Source of the DNA: Loxodes magnus | Lineage: Eukaryota > Ciliophora > Karyorelictea > Loxodida > Loxodidae | Direction: 5' to 3' | Assembly (NCBI GenBank): GCA_946699065.1 | Contig: CAMPDV010000005.1 | Span: 930,001-994,000, forward strand | DNA length: 64,000 nt | Shown: positions 25,569-38,609 of the stretch, one piece after another | Layout: the number at the start of each line of letters is the position of its first letter | Numbering within the stretch: position 1 is the first letter of the stretch | Program-made: the position numbers and the translations under genes | The notes under the pieces: generated by a model | Seen by the model: only the letters and a program-made list of their open reading frames with translations | Told to the model about the DNA's origin: nothing | Databases searched by the model: none

Positions 25569-27684
25569 ATGGAGAATCCAAACGAAAATTTAGAAGCAGC
25601 CCAAAATTAATAAGTTGAAAATGTACAAAATCCTTAGGATATGAATGATCAAATAAATTAAGATTTGCCTATTGATCAATAACTCTTATTAGAGCTTGGC
25701 TTTGAGGATAAGGCTTAATATGATGCTTTGCTTTAAGACGTCAATCAACTAAAATAAGAAGGAAATGCTTAGCTTCAAAATCAAAAATATGAATAAGCTA
25801 TTGAAACATATCGAAATGCAGTTGATATGATGCCTAATGTTGCAGTTGCTGCGATTCCTGAACTTTAGTAGTACTTTCCAGAATTTATTTAATCAAAGAT
25901 TGCTCTGTTAAATAATTTAATGCTTGCTTATTTGAAGACTAAACAGTATGATGTATGCGTGTCTACTGGAAAACTTCTACTAGTAGCAGAGCCAAATAAT
26001 GTTAAGTCACTTTTTAGAATGGGCCAAGCATATTACTATAAGAAAAACCTATAGTCCGCACTTTAGCTTTTTGAAGAATGCATAGAGTAATATTTTATCT
26101 TATAGATAATAGCCTAAAGACAAAGTCATAAGAGAATGGTTTGAGAAATCTAAAAAGGAGTTTTCAGAGTAATGTAAAATAAGAGCAGAAATAAACAAAA
26201 ATTATAAATTTGAAACTTACAAGCAAAATAAAATCAAGAAATTTGACAACGCTTACTATTTCCGTCCTCATATAATATCCTACATTTCTCTGTTTAAAAC
26301 TGAAAAAGACATTTTGGAAATAAAATGGTTTGACTGACCTTCCAAATAAATGTTTGACGAGTTTTATGACATTACCAAATTTAGATCCAAAGGATTTTTC
26401 AATCGAACTCTTATTTTATATGGAGGTGAATAAATACTTTTAGCCAAAACACCTTATATGGAATATGAATCTAACTGTCCTTGTGAAATTTAGATTATAA
26501 ACAGAAGAGAGTTTCTAATGAAACCTGAAGAAGCAAGTCAAATAATGAAGAAGTAGATTATAAACAAATAAGATTTTCATATGGTTGACTTTGAGTTCAG
26601 AAACATTATCCAATACAAAGAAAGTATAACAAATATCGTACTCTTCCTTTCCTAGAATTGAAAGAATGATGTTTATGCATATGACATTAACTTAAAGGAA
26701 TGGAACAAAAAATGTGCTATACCACATATTGCTATGAAAGCAGGGACTTGCTTTTACAATCAGAGATTGTTTGTTTTTGGAGGATTCTCAGATCCTGAAA
26801 CCAAGATTTATCATACTTAGATTTATAATATCAAAAGTGATTAATGGAATGTTTGTGAGAATTGCTTGCCTGATTGAGATATCAATTTAAACTGCTTCCT
26901 AGTTAACAGAGATTGCTTGGTGATGTTTGGAAATTGCATGCTGCATACATTTTGTTATGATATTAATCAGTATGAAGTTGATGGAGAAATTTAGATGACT
27001 AAATTCATGATTCATGGGAAAAATACTCTATTCAAAACTTTTCACACTTCTCCATCTCTAGCTGCAAATTATATCTAAGTATTAGGAACAAGTGAAGGGA
27101 AATATCAAGCTCATATCTACAACTTAAAGTAGAGAAGGTGAGAAAATTACTAGGAAGATAACTAGCAAGCAGTTTCTAAGTGAAATCATATGAAGAAAGT
27201 TTTATATGTTTGAAAGTTTAAGTAGGAGTAAAACTAAAACAGCAATGGCTTTAACAAAATACCTAGAGCACTTGCTAAATTTGAAATCTGTTCTTCTTTG
27301 GATTATTTTGTTATTCCTCCATTATCGAAAACCATTTCTAGCTTAAATAAGTAGAGGAGAAATAAGCTTTAAAAGAATAAAAATAAAAGGCTAAGTGAAG
27401 AGCAAATGTATAACTTGCAAATGGTATTTAGTCAGTATAATCAGCTAATGAATAATAACGTTGGAAATCCACAACAGATGCAGCAATCTATTATATAGTT
27501 ACAGAATATGATCTAATAAATATTACCTGAAGGCATGGATATCAATTAACTTATGCAAGATGAAGAACTAATGATGCAAGTCGGAGGATAAGATTTTATA
27601 GGAATGCCTCTTGGAATGGATATCGACGATTTAATGAACATGATGGGGGATTTAAACGAAGATATGCTATGGCCTCCTGGATGA
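25569..27684 (+). CDS. TPR-Kelch fusion protein
   Basis: A 698-aa protein after removal of one 19-nt intron (26087-26105). About residues 60-180 form TPR repeats of the co-chaperone/immunophilin type (LKQEGNAQLQNQKYEQAIETY; NVKSLFRMGQAYYYKKNLQSA). The C-terminal region, about 260-540, is a Kelch-like beta-propeller part with RLFVFGGF and YNIKSDQWNVC. The tail is Met/Gln-rich and ends in a repeated GMDI/DLM pattern, closing at TGA 27682-27684. Six internal TGA codons read as Trp, several at Kelch positions where Trp is expected. TPRs often bind Hsp90/Hsp70 tails and Kelch propellers bind cargo, so an adaptor role is plausible but inferred. Confidence 0.8.
26087..26105 (+). other. 19-nt spliceosomal intron
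   Basis: GTAATATTTTATCTTATAG interrupts the TPR-Kelch gene. Its removal restores the frame from FEECIE to QQPKDKVIREWFEKSKK, which would otherwise be out of phase by one base. Confidence 0.8.
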
Positions 27685-30600
27685 TTAAATAAACCTATGA
27701 ATTTCTTAATTAAATTCTTAAAAATTAATATCTTTATGATAAGCTAGTATTTTAAATCTAAGCATAATTACCACTAACTTCTATTTAGATACTTTTAAAA
27801 TCTATTATCCAGTTGTTTCTTTAAAGCTGTTATATTAAAAAACCATAATTCTTAATAAAAATCAAAAATATATGTTCATAATTAAGTTTAATAAACCATT
27901 CTAATGACATAATAATAAACTGTTTTCACATAGATATAATATAAGAATTTTAACTGCTAAGAATATCCTTTTGATGCTTATCTATAAAATAGTTTGAAAG
28001 CTATTTTACATAAATTATGGTATTTCTTAGTAGCTTAATAAAAGTAAATGTACTTATATAATAGGGATTAATATAATTTCAATGGCTTTTCTTAACTTTA
28101 ATAGATTTATTATATTTATACAAATAGTATTTTTATGCTTAAAATCAATTTTATTAACTTAAATTATATTATTATCGTTATAATCCTTAAAAAAGAGTTA
28201 AGAGTTATTATTAGTTTCATAAACGAACTTTCATATGATTATTTAATAAAAAGTAGATGAAGTTAATTGAAAATATCTCTAAATGGAATAAGATTAAACA
28301 GCTATAGTAAACTAATTATTTTACTAATTAAAGATAAATATATAATGTATTGCTTAAAGAAATTAAACTTCTCGTATTTTAAATTATTGGTCCTTTTATT
28401 TTCTATTCTCAGAATGAAGATTATAATTTTATTAATTGAAAATTAAGAACTTCAATCTGAAGGATATTTTTAGACTATTATTAGTAATAGCAAATAGTAC
28501 TTTATTAAGAGAATAAATATCTCTCCTTTGTTGCAAATAACCAGAAAAAAGAATTTTAGCTAAATTATTTTAAAAGTATTGCATATATTTGTACTTAACT
28601 ACAGCAACTTATATAATATTTAGATATTTACTATTTTTTATTGCTAGAATTATATTTTGCTTTAAATTTAAGAATCTTCAGCAATTTTTTTATATTAAAA
28701 AGTTAAATAAATGCAGGATATTAAAGAATAAGCAGATTAGGCATACTAATATAAAAAGCTAATATATAATTTATTAAATTAGAATAAACAAAAGAAAAGG
28801 CTTATAAGTAAATTATAGTGTAATTTAAGTATTTTTATATCATAATATTTTTGATTTATGAAACAAGAAAGAATGTCAAGTATCAAAAAATAGATTCAAT
28901 ACGATATGAATAGAGTTTCCTGTAATTATCAATCAAATAATATCCTTTATAGAATGAAATTTTGGTAACTCTAATTAAGGATAAATGCTTAATAAAAAAT
29001 CGATATCGTAGCTAATTAAAATTATATTAATATATTTATTTTTAATATTTAATGTGTTATGACTAATATGACTCATATTTTTAAGTAATTCATATGATAA
29101 AATGTGTTTTCTTATGTATCTCTTTGAATTAGTGAATTAAAGTGATATATTTGTTAAAATAATGCTTTTAAGATATAAAATCTTAATTAGTCACCATTTA
29201 TCTTTTATAAATTTAAGATTTGCAAAGTTTCTCTATTGCTTGCTTGTTTTTTTTTATTTAGGCTGACATCTAAAAAGCAATTTTATAATTTATAAGCTTA
29301 GGAATTTTTCCGTAAATTAGATTTGTAAAGAATAAAATTTATCTTCTAAAATATAAGAATACAATTGATACAAGTTAACTGCCAAATTTAAGAAGAAGCC
29401 TTTTTAATTTCTTTTTCAAATGTGAACATTTAAGAGCAGGTAAATAGCATAAAGTCCTATTTAAACGTAAATCTGCATAAATGCTTCAGAAATTTTTTTA
29501 AGGAGCTAATTAATATTCCTGTTGAAATAAAAAAATAAAAGAGATTTATTTATAAATTTATTTATTTTAATATTTATTATACTACTAAATTGTTTAAGGA
29601 ATTTATATCTTTTTCAGCATCTTTAAAACTTAATAGTTTAAATTCACTTTGTACCTCCAAAATAATTTAGCATTTTTAAATATCCTATTTTCATTTAATT
29701 TTCTTTGTATTTTTAGAATAAATTCAACCTTATCTAGATAATCAACTTAACCTTCCTAGTTTTAGTTGGGTAATCTTGATATAACAAGCAGATGAAGGTA
29801 AAATCTAATTTTGGTTTATCCAATTAATCTGAAAGTTAAGTTTTTATATAAAGATAAAGTTAGAAATAGTAATTTAATGAAAGCTTTCTTTGTAGATAAT
29901 TATTAAAAGTAATTATTTATAAAAAGCCACACTTAACAATAACTCTTATATCTAACTTTATTTTTAATACCTTTAGTATGAGATTATGTTTTCTAGAATC
30001 ATTCTTTGAGATAACTTTTTATTAATTATACTTCAAAATACTAACCATCATAATAATTTATTGCTTAAAAATATCAAAATATACACAAAATTATATTAAA
30101 AATACATCTACGTACCATGAAACGAAGCACTATTTAAACACAATTGTAAATGTACTAAGGAAATGATTTGTCTTAATTAAATTTAAAGTTTATAATTAGA
30201 ACTATTCAAATTAAAGGTTTTCTAACCTATTTTTTTAATTATTAGTTGATTTAAGTATTTTATTTTTAGATATAAATAATTAAGGGATAGATTAATAGCT
30301 TTATTTATAAGAATTAATAAAAATAGATGCTTATACTATTCTATGCTAGTGTTTTATAATAATTTAGAAAAAGATCTAACATTCACTATACTTTGTTGAG
30401 ATAGTTAAGACTTATTTAATTATATTAAAAATATCTCTTCAACCTATTGCTAATAATTATTACTCTATCTAAATTTAACTATTATAATAAATTATATTTC
30501 AGTCTAATTAGCAAATAAGACTATTAAATATAATTGCTCTATAATCTATAAAAGCTATTATTATAGTTATTTCATGCTCATTATTACTAAGTTAAAAGAT

Positions 30601-32096
30601 TTAGAATAAATAAGTAAACAAAAAGGAGTGATAATTGAGAGTAGCTGAACATTATAATAGTGTGTATATTATGCTTTAATTATTTATAATTAATCTAAAT
30701 TAATATATCAATTAGTATTATTTTGTAGTAGAAATATTTACTTTTCCTCTTGCTTTTAAATGAGTAAGTTATTATAATATCTCTATAACTCTTATCTTTA
30801 TTACTAGCTTAATGTCATCAGTTATTCGCTATTCTAAGCTTTTTATAATGAATTGCGATTTAATGAAACCTTTGGAAACTTCTTTAGAAAATAAGTTGAA
30901 GTTTAAATTATTAATTTAACAGTTTAGCCTGCTATTTATATGAATGATTAGTCTAAAGAGTCAAATAGATTAAGCTTTAAATTATATTAATTTTTAACTA
31001 ACAGTAATTTAATTAATAGGGATATTATATTATTATGCTTCTATTTCTTTTATTTGAAGCTATTTCACTTTCTCTGACACAATCTTCTCAATTTTACTAA
31101 ATGTTAAGTAGATTTATTAACATTTTAATAAAACTTTAGTTAATTTAATCTTCATTTTACGTTTCTTAATTCTAGGTTTAGAAACTTTTATAATATCTAA
31201 TTTCCCTTTCTAAGCATGCCTTTATATTTAAAATTTAGTTAGTTAATAAAGAAGGTAATTAAAATGTGCTATTATATTAATAAAGCTGATAAAGAATCAA
31301 AAGATACTAAAGATATAGAAATAATAGCAATAATTGATAATTAAAATCCTAATATATCCCTAATCTTATTATCCATTACATATTTGAGTTATTAGCTTTA
31401 TAAGCATTAAATATAGAATATACTTATAAATTATAGCTGAGCTATATTTAATCTGGTAATTTGGCTAATAAAAGTAATCTTTGGATATAAGTAAAGCATT
31501 ATCTAGAAGATTTATTTTACCTAAAACTTAAAGCTTATTTAAGAGCAAAAGTATAAATCAATCTAAGTATTTATGCTTTCTTGCTTTATTTAAGCAGGAA
31601 GAAGATTTGATTTCTAGATGATTTTAAATGAATATATTAGGTAAGCAGTAGTTAAACAACAAATAGCAAAAGATAATAAAGATTGATTACATTATATAAA
31701 TGGGAAAGATATAAGTAAACAAAAAGCCAATTAAGCAATACAATTATAATTTTCTTTTAATGCATGTAAATTTTTGGGTATATTCGGTAATTAAAATCTA
31801 AGAATCATAATAAAAAAATAAAATTAATTAATACTTAGAACTTTTAAATTCCATAATAATTACCTATATAATGAAGTAATTTAAAAGGGTTTAATACAGA
31901 ATTGAGTGGGAAAGCTAAAATAAATGAAATTGAATAATAATAAAGAGTCAGATATAATATATGAAAGGATTATAAACAAAAGCCTATAATTAAAATATAA
32001 AATAAATTGCTTTTTCTTAGGTTCTATTAAATTAATAGTTGAAGGTGATAGACTTATTATTTATTTTTAAAGGGAAGTCCTCTATTAAATAAAAAT
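27685..32096. other. 4.4-kb AT-rich spacer, largest gap in the window
   Basis: No purine-rich frame, RNA gene, transposon frame or terminal repeat was seen. The sequence is dominated by A/T runs and words such as TTAATTA and AAGCTT. It could include retained germline-type noncoding inserts, but I see no diagnostic boundary. Confidence 0.55.
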
Positions 32097-34043
32097 ATGG
32101 AACTTCCTGGTCTCTATAAGATGGATTCAATTTAAACAGATTACAGCTGTCCAATTTGTATTTAGACAGTCAATAATCCAATTCTTTTACCTGGATGTGG
32201 TCATAATGTTTGCTTAGAGTGTTTGTAGGATTTGCATAGTTAATCTGGATCAGGTAGAAAAATTGCATGTCCATAATGCAGAATTATATCAGAAGTTCCT
32301 TCTAATAACATATAAAATTTGCCAAAGAATGCAGGTCTGTAAATAGCTTTATAGAAGTTGAATTTAAGTAAAAGTATTTAATAGTAAAAAGTGTAGACTG
32401 AAATATGTCCTGATCATAAATAAACTTTAAATTTAATGTGCATGGAACATAATGAACTCTGCTGTGTTATTTGTGCATAGTTCGGAGACCATCAAGGACA
32501 TAATGTTAAGGATCTTTAAGTTGCTAGAGAAGAAATTTAGACTACTCTTAAGGCACTTTATGAGAAAGCAAGTAGTAAGAAATCTTAGACTGAAGAAGTT
32601 TTGCAAAGATATGAACTACTTCGATAAGATACATCTTAGCATTTAAATAAATACATTGAAACAGTCAACTTAACATATTAAAATCTTTTAGAACAAGTAG
32701 AGAAACTGCACAGATAAAGAATAGAAGAAGCTAGCTAAAAATTTGAAGAGTTTTACTAAAGTCTTGATTAAGAAAAAGAAAAATTCAAACCTATGACGTT
32801 AGACATTGAAAACATAGTTAGCAATAATATAGATATATTAACACAAATTAAGTATAAAGAAGATTTATAGAAAATTAAAGAATTAAAAATTAAAGACCCT
32901 TCAAACATGGAAATTATATTAGCATCTAATATAAATGCGGAAACAGTTTTCAATTCTATTAAGGATTTAGGAGAAATAAAAATGTTGAGAGTAGGTACAG
33001 GAAAATCTTGTATCGTTTTTGATAAAAATAAAAAATCAAGAAACATTAAAATACTTAAGGAAGGATTAAAATTCTAAAAAACAGGAGGAGGAGAATTTAA
33101 TACAGTTTTAGCTGAAGAGCCATTTTTACCTGGAAAAATTTACTAGTGGCATGTTAAACTTATGCAAGGAAATTACTTTAAAATAGGAATCTCTTAAATT
33201 TATAATGATTTTGAGCATTCATTTAGTGATTTTCCAACTGGATGGGGTTGGTATATATAATCAGCTGCATTAAGACATAATTCAAATGGATCTGGCCAAA
33301 ATTATGGGCAAAAATGCGAAGTAAATGATGTAATCGGATTTACATTTGATACTATTGAAGGAACCCTTTCTTTTTCTAGAAATGGAAATAGTTTAGGAGT
33401 GGCCTATAAAGAAGATTTATTTAAAACAGGTGAATTTTATGCTGCCTTTAGCTGTTTACATAATTAAGAATGCTTAGAACTTGTTGATTTTGAAGGAAAT
33501 CAATTGGCGCCTATTTAAAGAAGTTTACCTAATGAATTTTTGTTTGTATGGGATCCAGAATAGAGTTATAGCGAATGTGAATACGCAGAATAAAGTAGAA
33601 AAGTAATATTTCATGGATGCAGTACATATAGAACTGTTATGGCTTCTCCTGCATTGCAACCTGGAAAAATATATTAATGAAAGATATAATTGAATGAAGC
33701 TAACGATTATAAAATTGGAGTATCAAAAATGTACAGTCAATATGACCATGCTTTTAGTGATTATTAAACAGGTTGGGCTTACTTTAACAGAGACTAAGCC
33801 TTGCGTCATAATTCTAATGGAAGCGGTCCTAGTTATGGTACCAGAGTTAGCCCTCCTGGAATTATTGAAATAATATGTGATACTAAAAATGGGAATTTGA
33901 AATTTATACTTAATGGTTAAGATTATGGCAATGCATATTCAGGAATACAAGAAATGTGTGATGGAAATTTATATCCAGCAATAGCATGCTTGACTAATAA
34001 TGGAACAGTGACAATTACCGAAACAACGGTTACAAATGCATGA
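32097..34043 (+). CDS. TRIM-like protein: RING, B-box, coiled coil, two SPRY domains
   Basis: A 648-aa frame from ATG 32097 to TGA 34041-34043. The RING has Cys18, Cys21, Cys34, His36, Cys39, Cys42 and a closing CPQC pair. A B-box follows (CPDHKQTLNLMCMEHNELCCVICAQFGDH in short pieces) and then a coiled coil of about residues 160-260. Two SPRY/B30.2 copies follow, about residues 315-465 and 490-645, each with PGKIYQW and ALRHNSNGSG. The Trp in PGKIYQW is TGG in copy 1 (residue 351) and TGA in copy 2 (residue 528). RING-B-box proteins are usually E3 ubiquitin ligases with SPRY as the substrate reader; the target is unknown. No intron needed. Confidence 0.9.
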
Positions 34044-34336
34044 GCAAATAAAACTTAAATTTTTCTCTAATATTTCTAATTTATATGACTTACTAAGCTT
34101 ATTCGAAACTACTTTTCATTTATATTCACTTTAATTTCTATTAGTCATAAACACATTTTTTTATTTAACTGGATATGATATAGAGTAATAAAAGGCTTAG
34201 TTTAAATACTTTTAATATTCATCTTATAATCAATATTATTAACTTTAATATCACTTAAAACTATCTTATATCATTTAATTTAAAATAACTATATGAGTCT
34301 TATTTCACTTAATGTACAAAAATTAAAATAATTATT

Positions 34337-35140
34337 TCAGTCTTTTTCATCCTCGTCAAGGTTTAAATTGAATTTATTAATTTATTTCTACCAAAAATCT
34401 TAGAATCCTTTAGGTTTGAATTATATTTCTCCAGTCTACGGCTTCTTATCAAATTTTTCTAAAGGACTTAAGTTTTTAAGACAATTGGAATCAGGTACAT
34501 AATTATCTTCTTGAAAATCCAAAATTTCACCAATTTAAATTTTCATTTTATTATTTTTTGTGCTTATATTTTCTTCTTCTACTTCAACTTAGGCCTCCTT
34601 TTCATTGGCTATACTCTCCCTATCTGAATTTTCTGAAGTCGTAAAATCATTGGATTAATTGTTAATTTAGATGTCTCAATATTAAGGAAAACTCTACTTT
34701 AATTTCTCGAAATCCTTTGTTTCTTCAGAGATTTCTTGTAAAGTCAAATTATTTTTAGTAGTGAACTTTGGAGTTGGTTTTGGACTATCGACAATATTAA
34801 CATCTACTATAATTTAGAAAGGCACACTATTCTGTTTTTTCGTTTCTTGACATGTTGAACTTTTTGTTATCGAATTAAAAGTGAAATTTTAACTAGACAT
34901 TTATCCTTCCTCCATACCCGTAGAAGATCGAAAGTTAAATTTTTATATGAAGTCGTTATTTTCGTTTTGTTAGGCATCATCATTCGTTTGTGTGGATTAC
35001 TTCTAAGTTAAATAATACAAAGACTAAAAGTTTTCTAAGGACTAAATTACACTTTCTTCATCTACCAATGTAGTTTCCACCTTTTACTCTGGATTGTGGA
35101 ATTCAAATTACTTAGAATGGCTTGTTTGACAGCACCCCAT
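34337..35140 (-). CDS. MGCC-start acylated, acidic hypothetical protein
   Basis: A 267-aa frame from ATG 35140 to TGA 34337-34339, convergent with the TRIM-like gene 293 bp away. It begins MGCCQTS, a strong dual acylation signal (Gly2 myristate, Cys palmitate). The rest is acidic, Ser/Thr/Gln-rich and probably disordered, with no folded domain that I recognise. One internal TGA gives Trp (QYWDI), 113 codons before the stop. It is likely a membrane-tethered regulatory or scaffold protein by inference from the N-terminus only. Confidence 0.72.
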
Positions 35141-36050
35141 TTTTTTGATGAATTAAAAGCAATTCAATTTGAATTACTTGATGTCTTTAAAATAGATGAA
35201 GCTGGCATGAAAATATTTTTGAAAATTAAATTATTTAAAACTATCTATCTCGAAATTCACTTCTGTATGATTTTAACTTCTTTCTATTTTTACTTTAATC
35301 ACTTCTTTATTTCCTCCGCAAAATGAAAAGAATTATGCTTAATAATTTAGATTGCATGCTAGATTTAATACTCTTAATCTTAGCATTTCAATATATAAAT
35401 TTTCCATTAGGAATTAAATTTAATGCAAATTCTTCTTTTTTCTTAAACTTGCTATTACACTAAAGTTTTCAGATTATCTTAGCTTACAAAAGAATCAGAT
35501 ATTCTAAATGATAGATACTTTAAAATGATAAAGGAGCTGTTTTTATACTTTAGTATAATATCCCTTTACATATAAGTTGAAATATATATAACTCTAATGT
35601 TTCTTAATCCAATTAATCATCAAATTCATATAATTATACAAAGTATATAGGACGTATTGCTTATTTACTCTTTATTTCATACTAATATATGTAAATCACA
35701 TTAAAGGCTTGATTAAATAGTTAAAGTGCTATACTTTATAATTGACTAATTTGATGGCGAATAAAGGTTTGAAGAAATAAGATTTGCTAATTAGTTCTTA
35801 TAAAGTAACTTAAGCATATACTTTATATTACTATTCAAAGTGTAAAGGTATTAAAGTACTTAAACAGCTAACTTCAAATTAGTATTACTAAATAATTTAA
35901 TTTCCTTTAAAATTTAATAATAATAAACCCTAAGTATATAGTACCAATTAAATACCTTGCATTCTAACTTTAAATAGCTTTCACTTTAATAAAGGGCATA
36001 TAAATAATTATCATTATATATTTATAATGTAAGCTTCATATACTATCATA
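35141..36050. other. AT-rich spacer, no gene seen
   Basis: About 0.9 kb of A/T-run sequence. It separates the end of the DUF229 gene from the start of the MGCC gene, both on the minus strand. Confidence 0.55.
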
Positions 36051-38609
36051 TCACTCTAACTCTTATAGCTTCAATTTTATTATTAAAACTCTAAGCTTAA
36101 ATATTTATTATAGAGATTTAAATTTTACTATTAAAGTTAAATTATAAGTAGACTGAACTTGAAGCTTTAAGCATTAAGAGCAGTTAGCAGTAAGTTAAAG
36201 AAATGATAAATATACTATAGTAGATTAAATAAATTATAATTTTAAAAGTTTGCTTTATTTTAAAACTCCCTCTTCACACGAGCAGTATCTAGCAACTGAA
36301 TAATGGGAAGCAGAACAATTTCCTGTCTTAATACTTTAATCTATGAAACATTAATCAAGTCGCTTGAAAGGATATATATTGTTAAACTTAGAATGTTCCT
36401 CTAATATTTAAGTACAGTTATTGCAATTTAGTACCTAACAATCATTAAAAGCTTTAATCGAATAATCGACGCATGCTCCATTTTTTCTATTACAATATGT
36501 TGTACAACTTTCTCCTAAATTTGCTCATCCTTAAATATAATTTCGCCTAAACTTCTATAAGAGATTTTGGTTGATATGCTAAAGTTTCTTGCATATACAA
36601 GTTAAAGGATTTACGTCTTATAACAGAGAGAGTTATTCACAAAGTCCAGCATATTAATCAATTCTTTAGTATCACATAATATGGACAGTTCAAACAGTTT
36701 AATTTATATCCATTCAAAACTAATTTCTTATAACATAGTTTTTAATAGTGTTGTTGGTTTATTGCAAATAGACATTAGCATCCATTATTACTTATTACTA
36801 AAAAAGTAATCTAACTTTGAAAAATTATTTCTGAATATCCTAGTTTTCAATTTTTAATGCTGACAAAATATCTATGAATTAGAGCTTTTAACACAAATAT
36901 CCCTTTGGATCATCATGTTTAAGTTTCTTCATAAAATACTTGATAGTATGCCTTATTACCTTTCTTATAAGAGTAGAATTCTTGTCATATGGAATATATT
37001 AAGAACATGAGCATATATAAAGAGGAATTTTTGCTTCTTCGCAAGTCCTACTACTTTTAATTTAATTTCCAAACAAACTGATATGAGATTCTTAATCTTC
37101 AAACTTAGGAGTCCAAGTTAAGTTTTATTGTTCCAGATTTTATTCATAAGGTATAGTGATAAGATGTTGTATAGTAGAGTATATGTCTAATTTTGTAACC
37201 AATTGCAATTAATTATGCTGCAAATTAGCGATGCTATTTGGAATTTAGTTCAGAAGCTTTTCTGAACCTATCATAAGCATTAAGGGTAAATTTATTTCAA
37301 AAATTCCTTCATCTTTGTGTAGAAGTTATCCAAATCTTGCTCCATGGTCTCCCATCAATATTAGTATTCTGTTTTCATTTGGTTAAAGAAATTTTTATAA
37401 AAACACTTTAAGTTACTTATCTAAAGTCTACATATATGTACCCGAAATCTCGTGAGTTGAAGTCAAGTGTAGAAAAGCAAATTTGTTGGCATTCTAGTAA
37501 GCACTATCAAATTGAAGTAAATAATCAAAAAGTCATTAGTGAGCTTATTTTCCACTTAAGCAATCATCTTTAAATGCTCCCATTCTGTATGCTAAACAAA
37601 AAAAGTTGTTTGCTAAATGATGCACATTAGGCTTTCATCCAAGAGCTACTGAAAATTCTCTTGAACAATACTCATTTCCTATTAAACTAGCTCAGCCATA
37701 TTCCTTCATTCTAAGAAGTATAGAATTAAGTCCTGTTTAATCCTCTTTTTTCCTGTATTTTCTTGATGATTTCAAAAAAAGATTTATTTCTCCTGTAAAT
37801 ATAGGATTTACATTTTATGCTGTATTCATTCCTGAAGTATGATGTAAAACAAAATCAAATAACTTGTAGTTTTTACCTGAGATTGTATTGAGAAAGTTAA
37901 TAGTATGAGGGGCACTTCTATAAAAATGATTTCTTGACATACTATCTAAACTTAAGACAATTACTGTTAGCTATCGCTTTCCAATCTAAGGAATAAAATC
38001 TTATTTTTATTTTAAATTTCAAGTAACTTGCCAAGGACTATTTGCATCACATCTACCAAATGCATATTCCCTTTAAGAAATATTTAATTTTTATATTCCT
38101 TTATGTAAAACCGTTTTTAATTTTATATTTCCAAGTAATTCCTCTTGCTAATCATCTGTAATCAAAATTTGACTATGATTGGAGTTACATTACATATGAA
38201 CAAATTCCTAATCAAACCTTATTATATTTGGAGCACTTTCACAAGGTTTATCTTTTCTCATGCCAAGTAATTTCTATGCTTCCTCTATTGGAATCCCAAA
38301 ACTTTTAGGAATGCATGCATTAGTTCCAAATTTGGATTAATTAACCTCTTTATACAAATAGAAATTTAATTAATTTGATAAGTTTTATGTCTAAGATCTT
38401 TAATTAATCTTCAAATTAGATTCCTTACCTATTTAATTTCTTTCTTATCTACCTGTGTATAAAGCTTTATTATAAGCTGCTTGAAATTCATCCTAGTTTA
38501 GTTTTGCTCTATTTACAAATTAACTCCATCAAATAAAGAAAGTTATCATAATAAGCAATGACACAAAGATTATAAAAAACAGAAATTAGTATTTTTTAGA
38601 TCAGGCCAT
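36051..38609 (-). CDS. DUF229 family type II membrane ectoenzyme (alkaline phosphatase/sulfatase fold)
   Basis: Start ATG 38609. After a short polar N-terminus, residues of about 9-25 form one membrane helix, giving a type II protein with a large outer or lumenal domain. DUF229 motifs appear in order: VIVLSLDSMSRNHF (metal/nucleophile region, about residue 210), HHTSGMNTAQNVNPIFTGE, FAFLHLTSTHE and LILMGDHGARFG (about residue 420). A Cys-rich tail follows (NPLTCICKK, SCTTYCNRKNGAC, CSCEEG). The family resembles sulfatases and phosphatases, but its reaction is not settled. The first in-frame TGA is at 36051-36053, about 65 codons into AT-rich sequence past the Cys-rich tail. The true end could be nearer 36255, which would need a TAA stop or an unseen intron. 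Several TGA codons read as Trp. Confidence 0.8.

Noticed and set aside
27685..32096. Degenerate transposon in the large gap
   Set aside because: No transposase or reverse transcriptase motif and no terminal repeats were seen.
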